Origin: Methanobacteriota archaeon
GTDB taxonomy: Archaea > Thermoplasmatota > Poseidoniia > Poseidoniales > SP79
Assembly (NCBI GenBank): GCA_002715545.1
Contig: PAZI01000027.1
Location: 34,699-43,778 of the forward strand
Length of the DNA stretch: 9,080 nt
Direction of reading: 5' to 3'
The position numbers were made by a program, and so were the translations under genes. Within the stretch, counting starts at the first letter, position 1; each line of letters starts with the position of its first letter. Under the pieces are notes generated by a model. That model worked only from the letters and a program-made list of their open reading frames with translations. It ran no database searches and was not told where the DNA came from. Positions 1 through 6,401 of this stretch are shown here, one piece after another.

Positions 1-866
1 TCGCAGTCATTATCCGCACCATCGCAAATTTCTTCCTGCGGGGTCACCTCTCCCAAGCAATACCCGGGTTCAAAACGCCCATTACGATCATTACCCCAAG
101 TCCCGCGATCACAATATACTTCTCCGGGAACGCAAACGCCAACCAATAAAGTTTCAGGCTCACCAGTATAGCATGCCTGACTTAAGTTTTCGTCTATATT
201 TTGATCACAATCTTCATCAAAATTATTACACTCTTCTTGCTCTAAAGCAATACCGACTCTTGGATCACAAATCGGTGGTTCGGGCATAGGGACATATGTA
301 CATAGTGCTGCGCAGTCAGTTACCCTCATTTCTGTACAATTTGGATCTACACACTCACACGTCTTGAACCCTTGACCACAAATCAAAGGAGGCTCTGAGC
401 AGGGCATAAGGTTTCCAACATCTTGAATAGTACATAAGCATTCTAGTTGTTCGTCTATTCTTCCGTCGCAATCATTATCTTCGCCGTCGCATTCTTCGTC
501 AACCGGTTGTGTTGCAGTACAGGATATCCAGTTACCGCCGTCGCAAGTTTCAATCCCACGCCCACAAGCTGTTTCACATTCCCTAATTAACTCTTCGTCG
601 ACTGTCCCGTCGCAGTCATTATCAATACCATCACAGATGTCTGGCTGTAGTGGTCCGCACTCATCACATGCGTTCCTTTGGCCCTCATCGACTGCACCGT
701 CACAATCATCATCTTCGAAATTACAACGCTCTTCGCCAGGCTCTTCAGCGTTACATTGAGTCACTTCTCCCTCTACGCACAACCCTACCCCGGGTCCGCA
801 CGCAGTTTCACATGGAAAAAATCCTTCATCAATTAAATTATCACAATCGTTATCTTCGCCGTCGCA
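1..866 (-). repeat. Tandem-like MopE/DNDCDG repeat units within the lipoprotein gene
   Basis: Six copies of an Asp/Cys loop are encoded at 822-866, 681-725, 591-635, 447-491, 186-230 and 1-26 (cut). Consensus residues are C-D-G-x-D-N-D-C-D-G-x-x-D-E. Unit spacing is irregular (47, 30, 48, 87 and 68 residues), so these are diverged domain repeats rather than recent DNA duplications, although the stretch TATCTTCGCCGTCGCA is identical at 476-491 and 851-866. Copy 5 (C-N-N-F-D-E-D-C-D-Q-N-I-D-E) has lost the glycine after the third Asp, and copy 1 has Asn there. Confidence 0.85.
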
Positions 867-1433
867 AGATTCTGGATCGCAGGGCTGGCATGGCAGATGC
901 CTCAAACTTCCTTTATCACATATTATTTGTTGCTGGCCCAGGGAACCATCTTCAAGTTGACACTCAAACCATCTAATGAACTCTCCGCTTGTCCCAGGTG
1001 GGCACTCCCATTGAGTCACACACTCACTTCGTGATATGATTTCCGGTGGAGGACAATTAGGATCAGCCCCAAACTCACAACGCTGCTTATTTTCATCACA
1101 AACTTCTAGAATAACTTGCATTACGTCTATTGTTTGCCTTGGGTTGGGAGGACAATACCATCGTTGACGATCACAGCAGTCTGGGAAACATGAACAATAT
1201 GCTTGCGTTTCTTCTACAGAAGTTTGAGCACACCGCTCTTCACGAGTTAGCTCAGGTTCCGGAGGGGGTGGGGGTGGTTGATAGTCCAAGATATATACAT
1301 CTGCCTCTTGTCCGGCATCTTGATTATCCAATATTAAACGTGCATCAGCACCTGCTCCGCCTGATTGACCTATTGGGCTAGTCTTGTCTTCACAAGCAAC
1401 CAATAAGAAAATAAAGATAAGTAAAAACCTCAT
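1..1433 (-). CDS. Cysteine-rich lipoprotein with MopE-type metal-binding repeats (3' end outside window)
   Basis: Reading leftwards from the ATG at 1433 the frame stays open for 477 codons and runs off the window, so the C-terminus is missing. Residues 1-14 form a lipoprotein signal: a basic residue, a hydrophobic stretch and the lipobox LVAC, with Cys14 as the expected lipidated residue. The mature protein should therefore sit on the inner or outer membrane, facing the periplasm or surface. A linker with six prolines (residues 53-58) leads to a Cys-rich part; I count 52 Cys in 477 residues. From residue 190 on, a motif of the form C-D-G-x-D-N-D-C-D-G-x-x-D-E recurs five times with a sixth copy cut by the edge. 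This matches the 'putative metal-binding motif' family named after MopE (Pfam Cu-binding_MopE), whose Asp-rich loop also resembles calcium-binding loops. Which metal it binds is not visible. An AAGGG ribosome site lies 6 bases before the ATG, and the start overlaps the thyX stop (ATGA). The phage role is unknown; surface modification or superinfection exclusion are guesses. Confidence 0.88.
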   Translation of the reverse strand, partial: MRFLLIFIFLLVACEDKTSPIGQSGGAGADARLILDNQDAGQEADVYILDYQPPPPPPEPELTREERCAQTSVEETQAYCSCFPDCCDRQRWYCPPNPRQTIDVMQVILEVCDENKQRCEFGADPNCPPPEIISRSECVTQWECPPGTSGEFIRWFECQLEDGSLGQQQIICDKGSLRHLPCQPCDPESCDGEDNDCDNLIDEGFFPCETACGPGVGLCVEGEVTQCNAEEPGEERCNFEDDDCDGAVDEGQRNACDECGPLQPDICDGIDNDCDGTVDEELIRECETACGRGIETCDGGNWISCTATQPVDEECDGEDNDCDGRIDEQLECLCTIQDVGNLMPCSEPPLICGQGFKTCECVDPNCTEMRVTDCAALCTYVPMPEPPICDPRVGIALEQEECNNFDEDCDQNIDENLSQACYTGEPETLLVGVCVPGEVYCDRGTWGNDRNGRFEPGYCLGEVTPQEEICDGADNDC

Positions 1434-2140
1434 ATATCGCCCTTATGTTTTCTATAAGCCTCCACTGAATGAGGGAAAAATTGCTCAGTAATTTGTAGGC
1501 AAGCTTTTGCAACCTGCTGTATTTCCCATTGCGCACCTTCATGAATTCTTAAAGAAACAAACTTTAAAAGGTTATGTAAGTCTACCGTACCGTAATACTG
1601 TGTATATAAATTTTGTGGTAATACTCCGCGCGCTTGTTCACGACATACACCTTTCTCAATAAGCACGTTATATAATTCTAAAGATTTTTTATGATGATCA
1701 GCCACTGCTGCACTAGCAGGATAAGACGCGGTAGGTAATAATCGTAAAGTCGCTGAGCTAGTGTCTGGGTTTATTAGACTATCAGTGCTAGCCTGTCTAT
1801 TAGATTTATGTTGCGAACGAAATGCCTTTGGCTCATAAAACTGTAGATCTATTGATGTATAGCGTCTACTAATTTCATTATACGACCAAGTGCGATGACG
1901 ATGATGTTGGCTTCTTATGAAAAGAGGAGTAACGAAGCGGAACGTAATACCACAATGCTCGAAAGGACTAGTATGCCCATGAGACATAAGGTAATTAATG
2001 AGCTTAATATCTTTATCATCTATATTTTCCTTATGAGCGCCAAAAGAAACCCTGGCTGCATTTACAACAGTTAAATCATCGCCATCGTGCTTGACGTATT
2101 CAACCGAACCTATATTATCATCGAATGTAAAGACTTTCAT
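1430..2140 (-). CDS. thyX: Flavin-dependent thymidylate synthase ThyX
   Basis: ThyX makes dTMP from dUMP using methylene-tetrahydrofolate as carbon donor and reduced FAD as hydride carrier; in phages it supplies dTTP for genome replication. The 236 residues are a normal family length. The signature RHRx7S is present exactly (R81-H82-R83 to S91), preceded by the SHGHTSPFEH block (residues 53-62). Downstream are REQAR (167-171, with the dUMP-contacting Arg), LPQNLYTQYY and the C-terminal LRIHEGAQWEI block (197-207). A less conserved insert lies around residues 107-135. The ATG at 2140 is preceded by AAGGG with a 6-base spacer, the same arrangement as the next gene. Its stop overlaps the lipoprotein start (ATGA at 1433-1430), so the two are probably translated together. 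ThyX is frequent in phages whatever enzyme the host uses. Confidence 0.97.
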   Translation of the reverse strand: MKVFTFDDNIGSVEYVKHDGDDLTVVNAARVSFGAHKENIDDKDIKLINYLMSHGHTSPFEHCGITFRFVTPLFIRSQHHRHRTWSYNEISRRYTSIDLQFYEPKAFRSQHKSNRQASTDSLINPDTSSATLRLLPTASYPASAAVADHHKKSLELYNVLIEKGVCREQARGVLPQNLYTQYYGTVDLHNLLKFVSLRIHEGAQWEIQQVAKACLQITEQFFPHSVEAYRKHKGDI

Positions 2141-2205
2141 ATAAGACCCTTAAATTATAATAATCAAGAAAATCTTATATGAAAATTTGTTTTTTTACAC
2201 CTGAA

Positions 2206-2400
2206 TTATGACAGCATTTGGCTCACAAGATTAGAGAAGGCTTCAATTGCACTGAACATTGCTGTGAACGCCATTGTTGCATAAATTATCTCAATTAAAA
2301 GCGCAACGAAAAAAGAAGCTGCGCAGGCCCACAGAGCCCACCAAAAATCTTTCTCCATAATGCCATAAATAAAAACAAAAATCGCAACACAAGCTGCCAT
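2206..2400 (-). CDS. Small hydrophobic membrane protein, about 64 residues
   Basis: The reading frame extends to a GTG at 2409, but that codon overlaps the strong ribosome site AAGGAGG (2415-2409). The ATG at 2400 is 8 bases downstream and is the better start, giving 64 residues. The protein is almost entirely hydrophobic: a first short segment at residues 2-15, a charged turn (E-K-D, 16-18), then a Trp/Ala/Phe-rich second segment from about 19 to 50, and a polar amphipathic tail ending in QMLS. It should be an integral inner-membrane protein with two helices. Such tiny phage membrane proteins include holins and superinfection-exclusion factors, but nothing here decides between them and no endolysin is in the window. 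It is the gene with the clearest own expression signals, with a putative promoter and an inverted repeat directly upstream. Confidence 0.75.
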   Translation of the reverse strand: MAACVAIFVFIYGIMEKDFWWALWACAASFFVALLIEIIYATMAFTAMFSAIEAFSNLVSQMLS

Positions 2401-2408
2401 AGCAACCA

Positions 2409-2415
2409 CCTCCTT
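2409..2415 (-). promoter_or_regulatory. Strong Shine-Dalgarno site fixing the start at 2400
   Basis: The minus strand reads AAGGAGG, a near-perfect anti-16S match, followed by an 8-base spacer (TGGTTGCT) and ATG. It rules out the in-frame GTG at 2409-2407, which overlaps the site itself. It is the strongest ribosome site in the window. Its first four bases (AAGG) belong to the 3' arm of an inverted repeat. Confidence 0.8.
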
Positions 2416-2441
2416 ATATTTTTATTATATCAAATATAAGG
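2412..2441 (-). repeat. Perfect 10-bp inverted repeat flanking the -10 box and covering part of the ribosome site
   Basis: On the minus strand the arms are CCTTATATTT (2441-2432) and AAATATAAGG (2421-2412), with a 10-base loop holding TATAAT. In RNA that reads through from upstream, the hairpin would pair AAGG of the ribosome site. An alternative pairing of CACC with GGTG, with a bulge, would cover still more. RNA starting at the local promoter near 2417 would lack the 5' arm. No T-run follows, so it is not an intrinsic terminator. Confidence 0.65.
2424..2432 (-). promoter_or_regulatory. Putative extended -10 promoter for the small membrane protein gene
   Basis: The minus strand reads TGATATAAT, a perfect extended -10 element (TGnTATAAT) for the host housekeeping sigma factor. 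The -35 region is poor: the hexamer 17 bases upstream is GTGCAA. That is acceptable for an extended -10 promoter. Transcription would start near 2417, leaving a leader of under 20 bases that carries the ribosome site intact. The local sequence is AT-rich, so chance is possible. The T4 late motif TATAAATA is not matched exactly. Confidence 0.4.
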
Positions 2442-2460
2442 TGTAATTGCACGACTTTGG

Positions 2461-2658
2461 CTATTCTTCTAGCCTAAGATCAGATGTATAGAAATTAGAC
2501 ACGGTATTGTCATCATGCCTAACAACAGCAACCAGTCTTTCTTGTGTTGTACCCCCCACCATCCACTGCTTACTTTTTACCTGTGTTATTTCTAAAATAA
2601 CGCCAGGACGGTTCATCTGTTGATAGTGAACTACTCTCATACCAGGCTTAAAATTCAT
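2461..2658 (-). CDS. Small beta-rich hypothetical protein, 65 residues
   Basis: This is a soluble 65-residue protein without Cys or membrane segments. The pattern GMRVVHYQQMNRPGVILEI, then VAVVRHDDNTVSNFYTSDL near the C-terminus, alternates hydrophobic and polar residues with turns. It suggests a small SH3-like or KOW-like beta-barrel. Similar short proteins with a final 'hydrophobic-x-W/R-x-D-G/N-T-V ... L' strand are common orphans in large marine phages. Family identity here is recollection, not demonstrated. The ATG at 2658 follows the upstream stop by 8 bases. An AGAGG motif at 2675-2671 lies 12 bases before the start, rather far, so coupling to the upstream gene is likely. No specific function can be assigned. 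Confidence 0.72.
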   Translation of the reverse strand: MNFKPGMRVVHYQQMNRPGVILEITQVKSKQWMVGGTTQERLVAVVRHDDNTVSNFYTSDLRLEE

Positions 2659-2666
2659 AATACTGC

Positions 2667-3029
2667 TTATCCTCTTATATACCTTACCCAGTTAAATCTA
2701 GGTCTTGAAGCTAAATAATCAATGTCCATTTCATTTCTGTAGGCTTCTCTTTCAAACGGGCTTTCACGATAAGCAAGTTTTCCATCGCGATACTTTATTA
2801 AACCCCACAGCCAAAAAGAGCCATACAAGATCCATTGACCCACGAATAGAAGCTCCAGCTGTTGTTGGAAATGTATTGTCTCATGCCTTCTAGTCGCTTC
2901 AGACAATGTGCCTCTACACCATACCCAAAAACCAAAACTGATTGCCCATATATCAATTGGAGCCAAATATGATAACCAAATCGGAACCCTAGAATTTTCT
3001 ATGAACTTAGGACGTGTTTTTTTTAACAT
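2667..3029 (-). CDS. Membrane protein with HExxH motif, putative zinc metallopeptidase-like
   Basis: In this 120-residue protein, residues 17-38 (Leu/Ile/Trp/Phe-rich) and about 59-79 (LELLFVGQWILYGSFWLWGL) look membrane-associated. Between them lies RRHETIHFQQQ with the zinc-binding pattern H49-E50-x-x-H53. About 40 residues further on is PFEREAYRNEMD (91-102), where E93 or E95 could be the third zinc ligand. The order 'HExxH - hydrophobic segment - AYR - FEREAY' matches a short family I recall from bacterial genomes, where it is annotated only as hypothetical or membrane metallopeptidase-like. The ATG shares its A with the upstream TAA stop (TAATG), so it is translationally coupled to the preceding gene. 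Proteolytic activity is inferred from the motif alone; the protein is small for a full peptidase domain. Confidence 0.75.
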   Translation of the reverse strand: MLKKTRPKFIENSRVPIWLSYLAPIDIWAISFGFWVWCRGTLSEATRRHETIHFQQQLELLFVGQWILYGSFWLWGLIKYRDGKLAYRESPFEREAYRNEMDIDYLASRPRFNWVRYIRG

Positions 3030-3358
3030 TATTCTGTTTTCTTCACCTTCAGTGTTGCCTGAACCAAAGCAGATTTTCCATGATGTGTCATTGTTAAGTC
3101 ACCCGTAATTTTCTTTGGTACTTTATATATCACTTCTTTTCTAACATCAGGCTCTACTTTGCGACTTTTAAAACCTACAGTCTTGCTCTTTTTCTTTTCG
3201 ACGTTTAAATCAGACTCTAAGCCCAAAACCTTAATGTGCAAACTGGCAAGAGCCTTATGTACTTCAGATATCTTTCTATTATACGTAGTAATCGTCATAA
3301 AAAGCATACAAGTACAACCAATAGCCAGCAGTCCGAATATGATTATTGCGTATTCCAT
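3029..3358 (-). CDS. Single-pass membrane protein with basic cytoplasmic tail, function unknown
   Basis: In this 109-residue protein, residues 3-24 form one hydrophobic helix (IIIFGLLAIGCTCMLFMTI). A heptad-like stretch at about 25-57 may form a short coiled coil, and a strongly basic tail (KKKSK, KSRKVE, KVPKK, KVKK) follows. The positive charge after the helix predicts a short periplasmic N-terminus and a cytoplasmic C-terminus. I do not recognise the family. No clear ribosome site precedes the ATG at 3358; the 31 bases up to the cysM stop are AT-rich and include TGTAAATA at 3386-3379, one mismatch from the T4 late promoter box TATAAATA. The stop overlaps the next start (TAATG at 3031-3027). 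Confidence 0.7.
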   Translation of the reverse strand: MEYAIIIFGLLAIGCTCMLFMTITTYNRKISEVHKALASLHIKVLGLESDLNVEKKKSKTVGFKSRKVEPDVRKEVIYKVPKKITGDLTMTHHGKSALVQATLKVKKTE

Positions 3359-3389
3359 TATAAAAATATAATTTCTTATTTACAGACGT

Positions 3390-4235
3390 TTAAGTCACAT
3401 TAGACAAATATCTTTCCCCCCTATCACAAAGCATTGTGATTGTTTTGCCATATGTTAGATGATTTTTTTCGTACCACTCTGCTGCAAGTACATTAGCGGC
3501 ACCTGATATTCCGACAGGAATGCCAAGTTTTTGAGATAGTATTTTAGATTTTTTTATTGCATCTTGCGTTTTAATCTCGACAGTGTGAGTCAATAGATTT
3601 TGATCTAACAGATAATCTCCACCATCGCCAACACCCTGGATACCGTGCTCTTTTTCAGCTGGTTTCATGAAGATCAATTGAGTACCCAACCCTTCACATT
3701 CCACGTATTTTTGAATACCCATCATGGTTCCGCCGGTACCAGCGCCAGAAACAAAAGCACCCCAGACTTCTCCCATATCTTGAAGCTGTCTATATATTTC
3801 ATCAGCTGTAGTTTTAAAGTGGCATTCGATATTCAGTTTATTCTCAAACTGATTGGGAGACCAACAGCCTTCTTTCACCATCTGATTCCTTAGGGCAATT
3901 GCGCCTTTAAAATCATGCGGAGCAACCTCAACTATCTCTGCGCCAAATAGTCTCATCATCTGTTTGCGCTCTTCCGACATGTTTGACGGCATAATAATCT
4001 TAACTTTGTGTCCGATGTGAGATCCCATAGCAGAAAGCGCTATGCCAGTATTTCCCGATGTCGCTTCGACCAGAGTCATACCGGGTTTGATCTCTTTAGA
4101 CTCGACAGCTTTCCGGACGATATAGGAAATTATACGGTCTTTAATGGAACCCGTGGGGTTGTATGTTTCAAGCTTAACGAGTATCCCAGAAGATAACTCA
4201 ATAAGCGGAGTATTACCGACTAGATTTTGTAGCAT
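3390..4235 (-). CDS. cysM: Cysteine synthase (CysM-like O-acetylserine sulfhydrylase)
   Basis: A PLP-dependent fold-type II enzyme expected to make L-cysteine from O-acetylserine and sulfide (CysM can also use thiosulfate in bacteria). Visible motifs in order: LVGNTPLI (residues 5-12); YNPTGSIKDR with the PLP lysine K32; ATSGNTG (58-64), the substrate-binding loop; MPSNMSEER (82-90), strongly CysM-like; GAGTGGT (164-170), the phosphate-binding glycine loop; HGIQGVGDG (197-205); GISGAA (242-247); and CDRGERYLS (270-278), close to the CysM ending CDRGDRYLS. At 281 residues it is shorter than typical CysM/CysK (about 300-325): the N-terminus begins at the first strand, and the usual GISSGAA appears one Ser short. 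All catalytic elements look intact. It lies 3 bases after the 717-residue gene, without a clear ribosome site. In a phage it would count as an auxiliary metabolic gene. Confidence 0.93.
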   Translation of the reverse strand: MLQNLVGNTPLIELSSGILVKLETYNPTGSIKDRIISYIVRKAVESKEIKPGMTLVEATSGNTGIALSAMGSHIGHKVKIIMPSNMSEERKQMMRLFGAEIVEVAPHDFKGAIALRNQMVKEGCWSPNQFENKLNIECHFKTTADEIYRQLQDMGEVWGAFVSGAGTGGTMMGIQKYVECEGLGTQLIFMKPAEKEHGIQGVGDGGDYLLDQNLLTHTVEIKTQDAIKKSKILSQKLGIPVGISGAANVLAAEWYEKNHLTYGKTITMLCDRGERYLSNVT

Positions 4236-4238
4236 GTT

Positions 4239-6392
4239 TTAGAGCTTGATTCTATCGACGATGTGAACTGAAGAGTAGCTTAGTTCGCGATAAAGCTTTT
4301 TAATAACAGCTTTTGTTATTTCACCAATTTGATTTTGAGTTGCTTTATCTTTAAACATTTTCTCTATTTCTTTCTGAATAGTGTCTGCGACAAACTTATT
4401 AATTTTTCCAGGCTCACCAATAAATGATACGCCGAGCGCTTTTTTAAGCTCCTTATTAAATTCAGCCTGGAACACTTTTTGCGTCATCTTCTTATTCGCG
4501 GTACCCTCAATTTCTTTAGCAATCATCTTTTTAATCTCAGACTTATCTGCGCCTGTGAGCTCTTCAATGATTAATGAGATTTGACTTTCAGAAATAACAG
4601 TTAATTCTTCTATCATTTTTCTAATTAGTCCGTCCTCTATTACTTTCTCGACCCTTTCCGGAACCTTATTACTCTTTTCGGGATCTATTAAACTAAGTAA
4701 TTTTGGCAAGTCAGAAGTCTTCCCAACTTGTAACGGCTTACCTCTTGCTAAAGAGCTTATCTGAATCTGAAAAGGTGTCAAAGTTTCCCCACCTACCTCT
4801 ACCTGAATATCATAACCTTTGGATTTAGAGCTTTGACCCTCAATTGAGTTATGAACTACCACATTCACTTCTAAATCAACAGCAAATGCCATCACTTCAA
4901 GAGTTGCGGTTGAGCCCTTTCCGGAAAAGTTGAAATAATAAACGCCGCCAGGGGCACGGTCTGCATTTGGTCTAATGGCGTTTTCAACGTCTGTCTTTAA
5001 TAATCCCGGTATTAAATCAAACGGCGGCTTAGCTAGCAATAAAGGATCAAGCTGCATTAAAGAAGAAATTCCACTCTGGAATATTCCGTCCTTATGCATA
5101 TTTGTAACTAAGCTTCTCGGATCTAAGAAAACGTTGCTGGCTCCCTCAGGTGTTGCTTCTGTCATGGGATTCCAATCCGGACCTATTTCTATCGTTCCAA
5201 ACTTTCTTAAACGACCCTCAACTTCTTTATTACTTAAGTCAGCTATCATATAAGGATCGAAATTAGTTCTCTTTTTATAGCTAGAAACCCAAGACATATA
5301 GCTTGGTAAAGTCGGAACATATTGACTTAAAACAGCATTTCTGGCTTTTGTAAACTCAGGAGAAGCCTTAGATCCATCTGCTTTTCTTAAACCGAACATC
5401 CTGGTTTTGTCATTATACTTGACATGAATCTCAGCAGTTTGACCGCCGGCGTTTACTGGGACATCGACTGCTGCAGTATTACCTTCTCCCTCTTGGGGCC
5501 GAGGGTCAACCGGATCTGAAAAGCTTGGTGCAGTGTCTTTACTCAAATAATTTTCCACTGAATCATATCCCGACTTCATTAAGGATTCAAATCTAGCTTT
5601 TTCTGAATCACTCGCGTTAGGGTATTTTGCAGCTCTTGGATCTCTTACAGCCATTTCAAAAGCCTCATCCCTTCCCAGGCCATTAATCGCTGCAAACACG
5701 ACGCTTTCTATTGCAGCCCCAATTTCAGCATCATTAATTTTCCCTTTAGATGTCCCAGCAAGATTATGATGAATTCTATTAATGTGAAGATACCCTTCTA
5801 AACCCTGTTGGGTTTTAACCTTAATAAGACTTCCAACAGCTCTTCCTTTCATCGCTACTTTATTATCATTTATGGTGGTATTGCTCATGGGTTCTAAAAG
5901 TTGAATCTTTGTTCCTTTCCCTAGCTCTATTTCATCTTTCGATAAATCACCCGTTTGTTGAAATGAAAAAAGAGTTGCAGAACTAAATGTTTCAAAAGCC
6001 CCATAAGAATTTCTAAAATTTATAAAGTTTTCTATATCATCCGCGTATGGCTTATTGTCTGCAGCTGTTGGCATTCCGTCGCTTAACCACGTCATATAAT
6101 TGATCGCTCTTGCGGCGCCACCAGAATAACCAGAATCCAAATAGTGCTTTCTAGGATTAATAGCCTGCCCTTCTTCTAGAGTAAAGTCTCCAACTAGAAT
6201 TCGCGCAATATCCTCATTAATCTCTTCACCGTAGCCGGCCTCATCATATTCATGAGCCCAGGCTTGGGACGCTTTGTATTGTTTTTCTGTTTTATAACAT
6301 CTTTTTGATCCATCATTTTTGACAGTTTGAAACTTGCCTTTTGAACCACCAGATTGTGTGCAGTCCCTTTTACCTTTAAACTTATACGGCAT
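4239..6392 (-). CDS. Large 717-residue phage orphan protein with helical C-terminus
   Basis: I do not recognise a characterised family. The N-terminal 50 residues are basic with two Cys (C11, C32) and many Gly/Lys. Residues 158-206 (GKGTKIQLLEP ... GLEGYLHINRI) look like a small beta-barrel. Residues 223-237 form a helix with E229 (IESVVFAAING). D310 and EIHVKY (321-326) follow, an arrangement faintly like a PD-(D/E)xK nuclease core. Residues 480-555 contain alternating beta strands (GGVYYFNFSG, ATLEVMAFAV, VNVVVHN, YDIQVEV). From about 575 to 705 the chain is charged and alpha-helical, ending in KKLYRELSYSSVHIVDRIKL, probably coiled-coil. There is no signal peptide or membrane segment. GGGGG sits 4 bases before the ATG, and a 78-base AT-rich spacer precedes it. 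A structural, packaged or nuclease role are all possible; the first is favoured only by size. Confidence 0.85.
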   Translation of the reverse strand: MPYKFKGKRDCTQSGGSKGKFQTVKNDGSKRCYKTEKQYKASQAWAHEYDEAGYGEEINEDIARILVGDFTLEEGQAINPRKHYLDSGYSGGAARAINYMTWLSDGMPTAADNKPYADDIENFINFRNSYGAFETFSSATLFSFQQTGDLSKDEIELGKGTKIQLLEPMSNTTINDNKVAMKGRAVGSLIKVKTQQGLEGYLHINRIHHNLAGTSKGKINDAEIGAAIESVVFAAINGLGRDEAFEMAVRDPRAAKYPNASDSEKARFESLMKSGYDSVENYLSKDTAPSFSDPVDPRPQEGEGNTAAVDVPVNAGGQTAEIHVKYNDKTRMFGLRKADGSKASPEFTKARNAVLSQYVPTLPSYMSWVSSYKKRTNFDPYMIADLSNKEVEGRLRKFGTIEIGPDWNPMTEATPEGASNVFLDPRSLVTNMHKDGIFQSGISSLMQLDPLLLAKPPFDLIPGLLKTDVENAIRPNADRAPGGVYYFNFSGKGSTATLEVMAFAVDLEVNVVVHNSIEGQSSKSKGYDIQVEVGGETLTPFQIQISSLARGKPLQVGKTSDLPKLLSLIDPEKSNKVPERVEKVIEDGLIRKMIEELTVISESQISLIIEELTGADKSEIKKMIAKEIEGTANKKMTQKVFQAEFNKELKKALGVSFIGEPGKINKFVADTIQKEIEKMFKDKATQNQIGEITKAVIKKLYRELSYSSVHIVDRIKL

Positions 6393-6401
6393 ATAACCCC
6401 C

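Noticed and set aside
1..866. CRISPR-like or recent tandem DNA repeat
   Set aside because: Copies are spaced irregularly and conserved mainly as protein motif (C/D positions); they are domain repeats inside a coding frame.
650..976. Plus-strand frame of 108 codons rich in Arg and His
   Set aside because: It is antisense to the Asp/Cys repeat region of the lipoprotein; its composition is the mirror of those codons and it has no ribosome site.
1130..1381. Plus-strand frame of 83 codons
   Set aside because: It lies wholly opposite the N-terminal part of the lipoprotein, whose signal peptide, lipobox and repeat pattern are convincing; nothing supports the plus-strand reading.
2154..2159. TATAAT upstream of thyX as its promoter
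   Set aside because: It is so close to the AAGGG site (2151-2147) that a normal start point would fall inside or past the ribosome site.
2206..2400. Holin
   Set aside because: Size and two hydrophobic segments fit, but no endolysin or spanin is nearby and many phage membrane peptides look alike, so it was not assigned.
2206..2409. GTG at 2409 as start of the small membrane protein
   Set aside because: The GTG overlaps the ribosome site AAGGAGG; ATG at 2400 has ideal spacing.
2705..3371. Plus-strand frames opposite the HExxH protein and the membrane-anchor protein
   Set aside because: They are antisense to genes with TAATG coupling and recognisable membrane or zinc motifs; no family signal on the plus strand.
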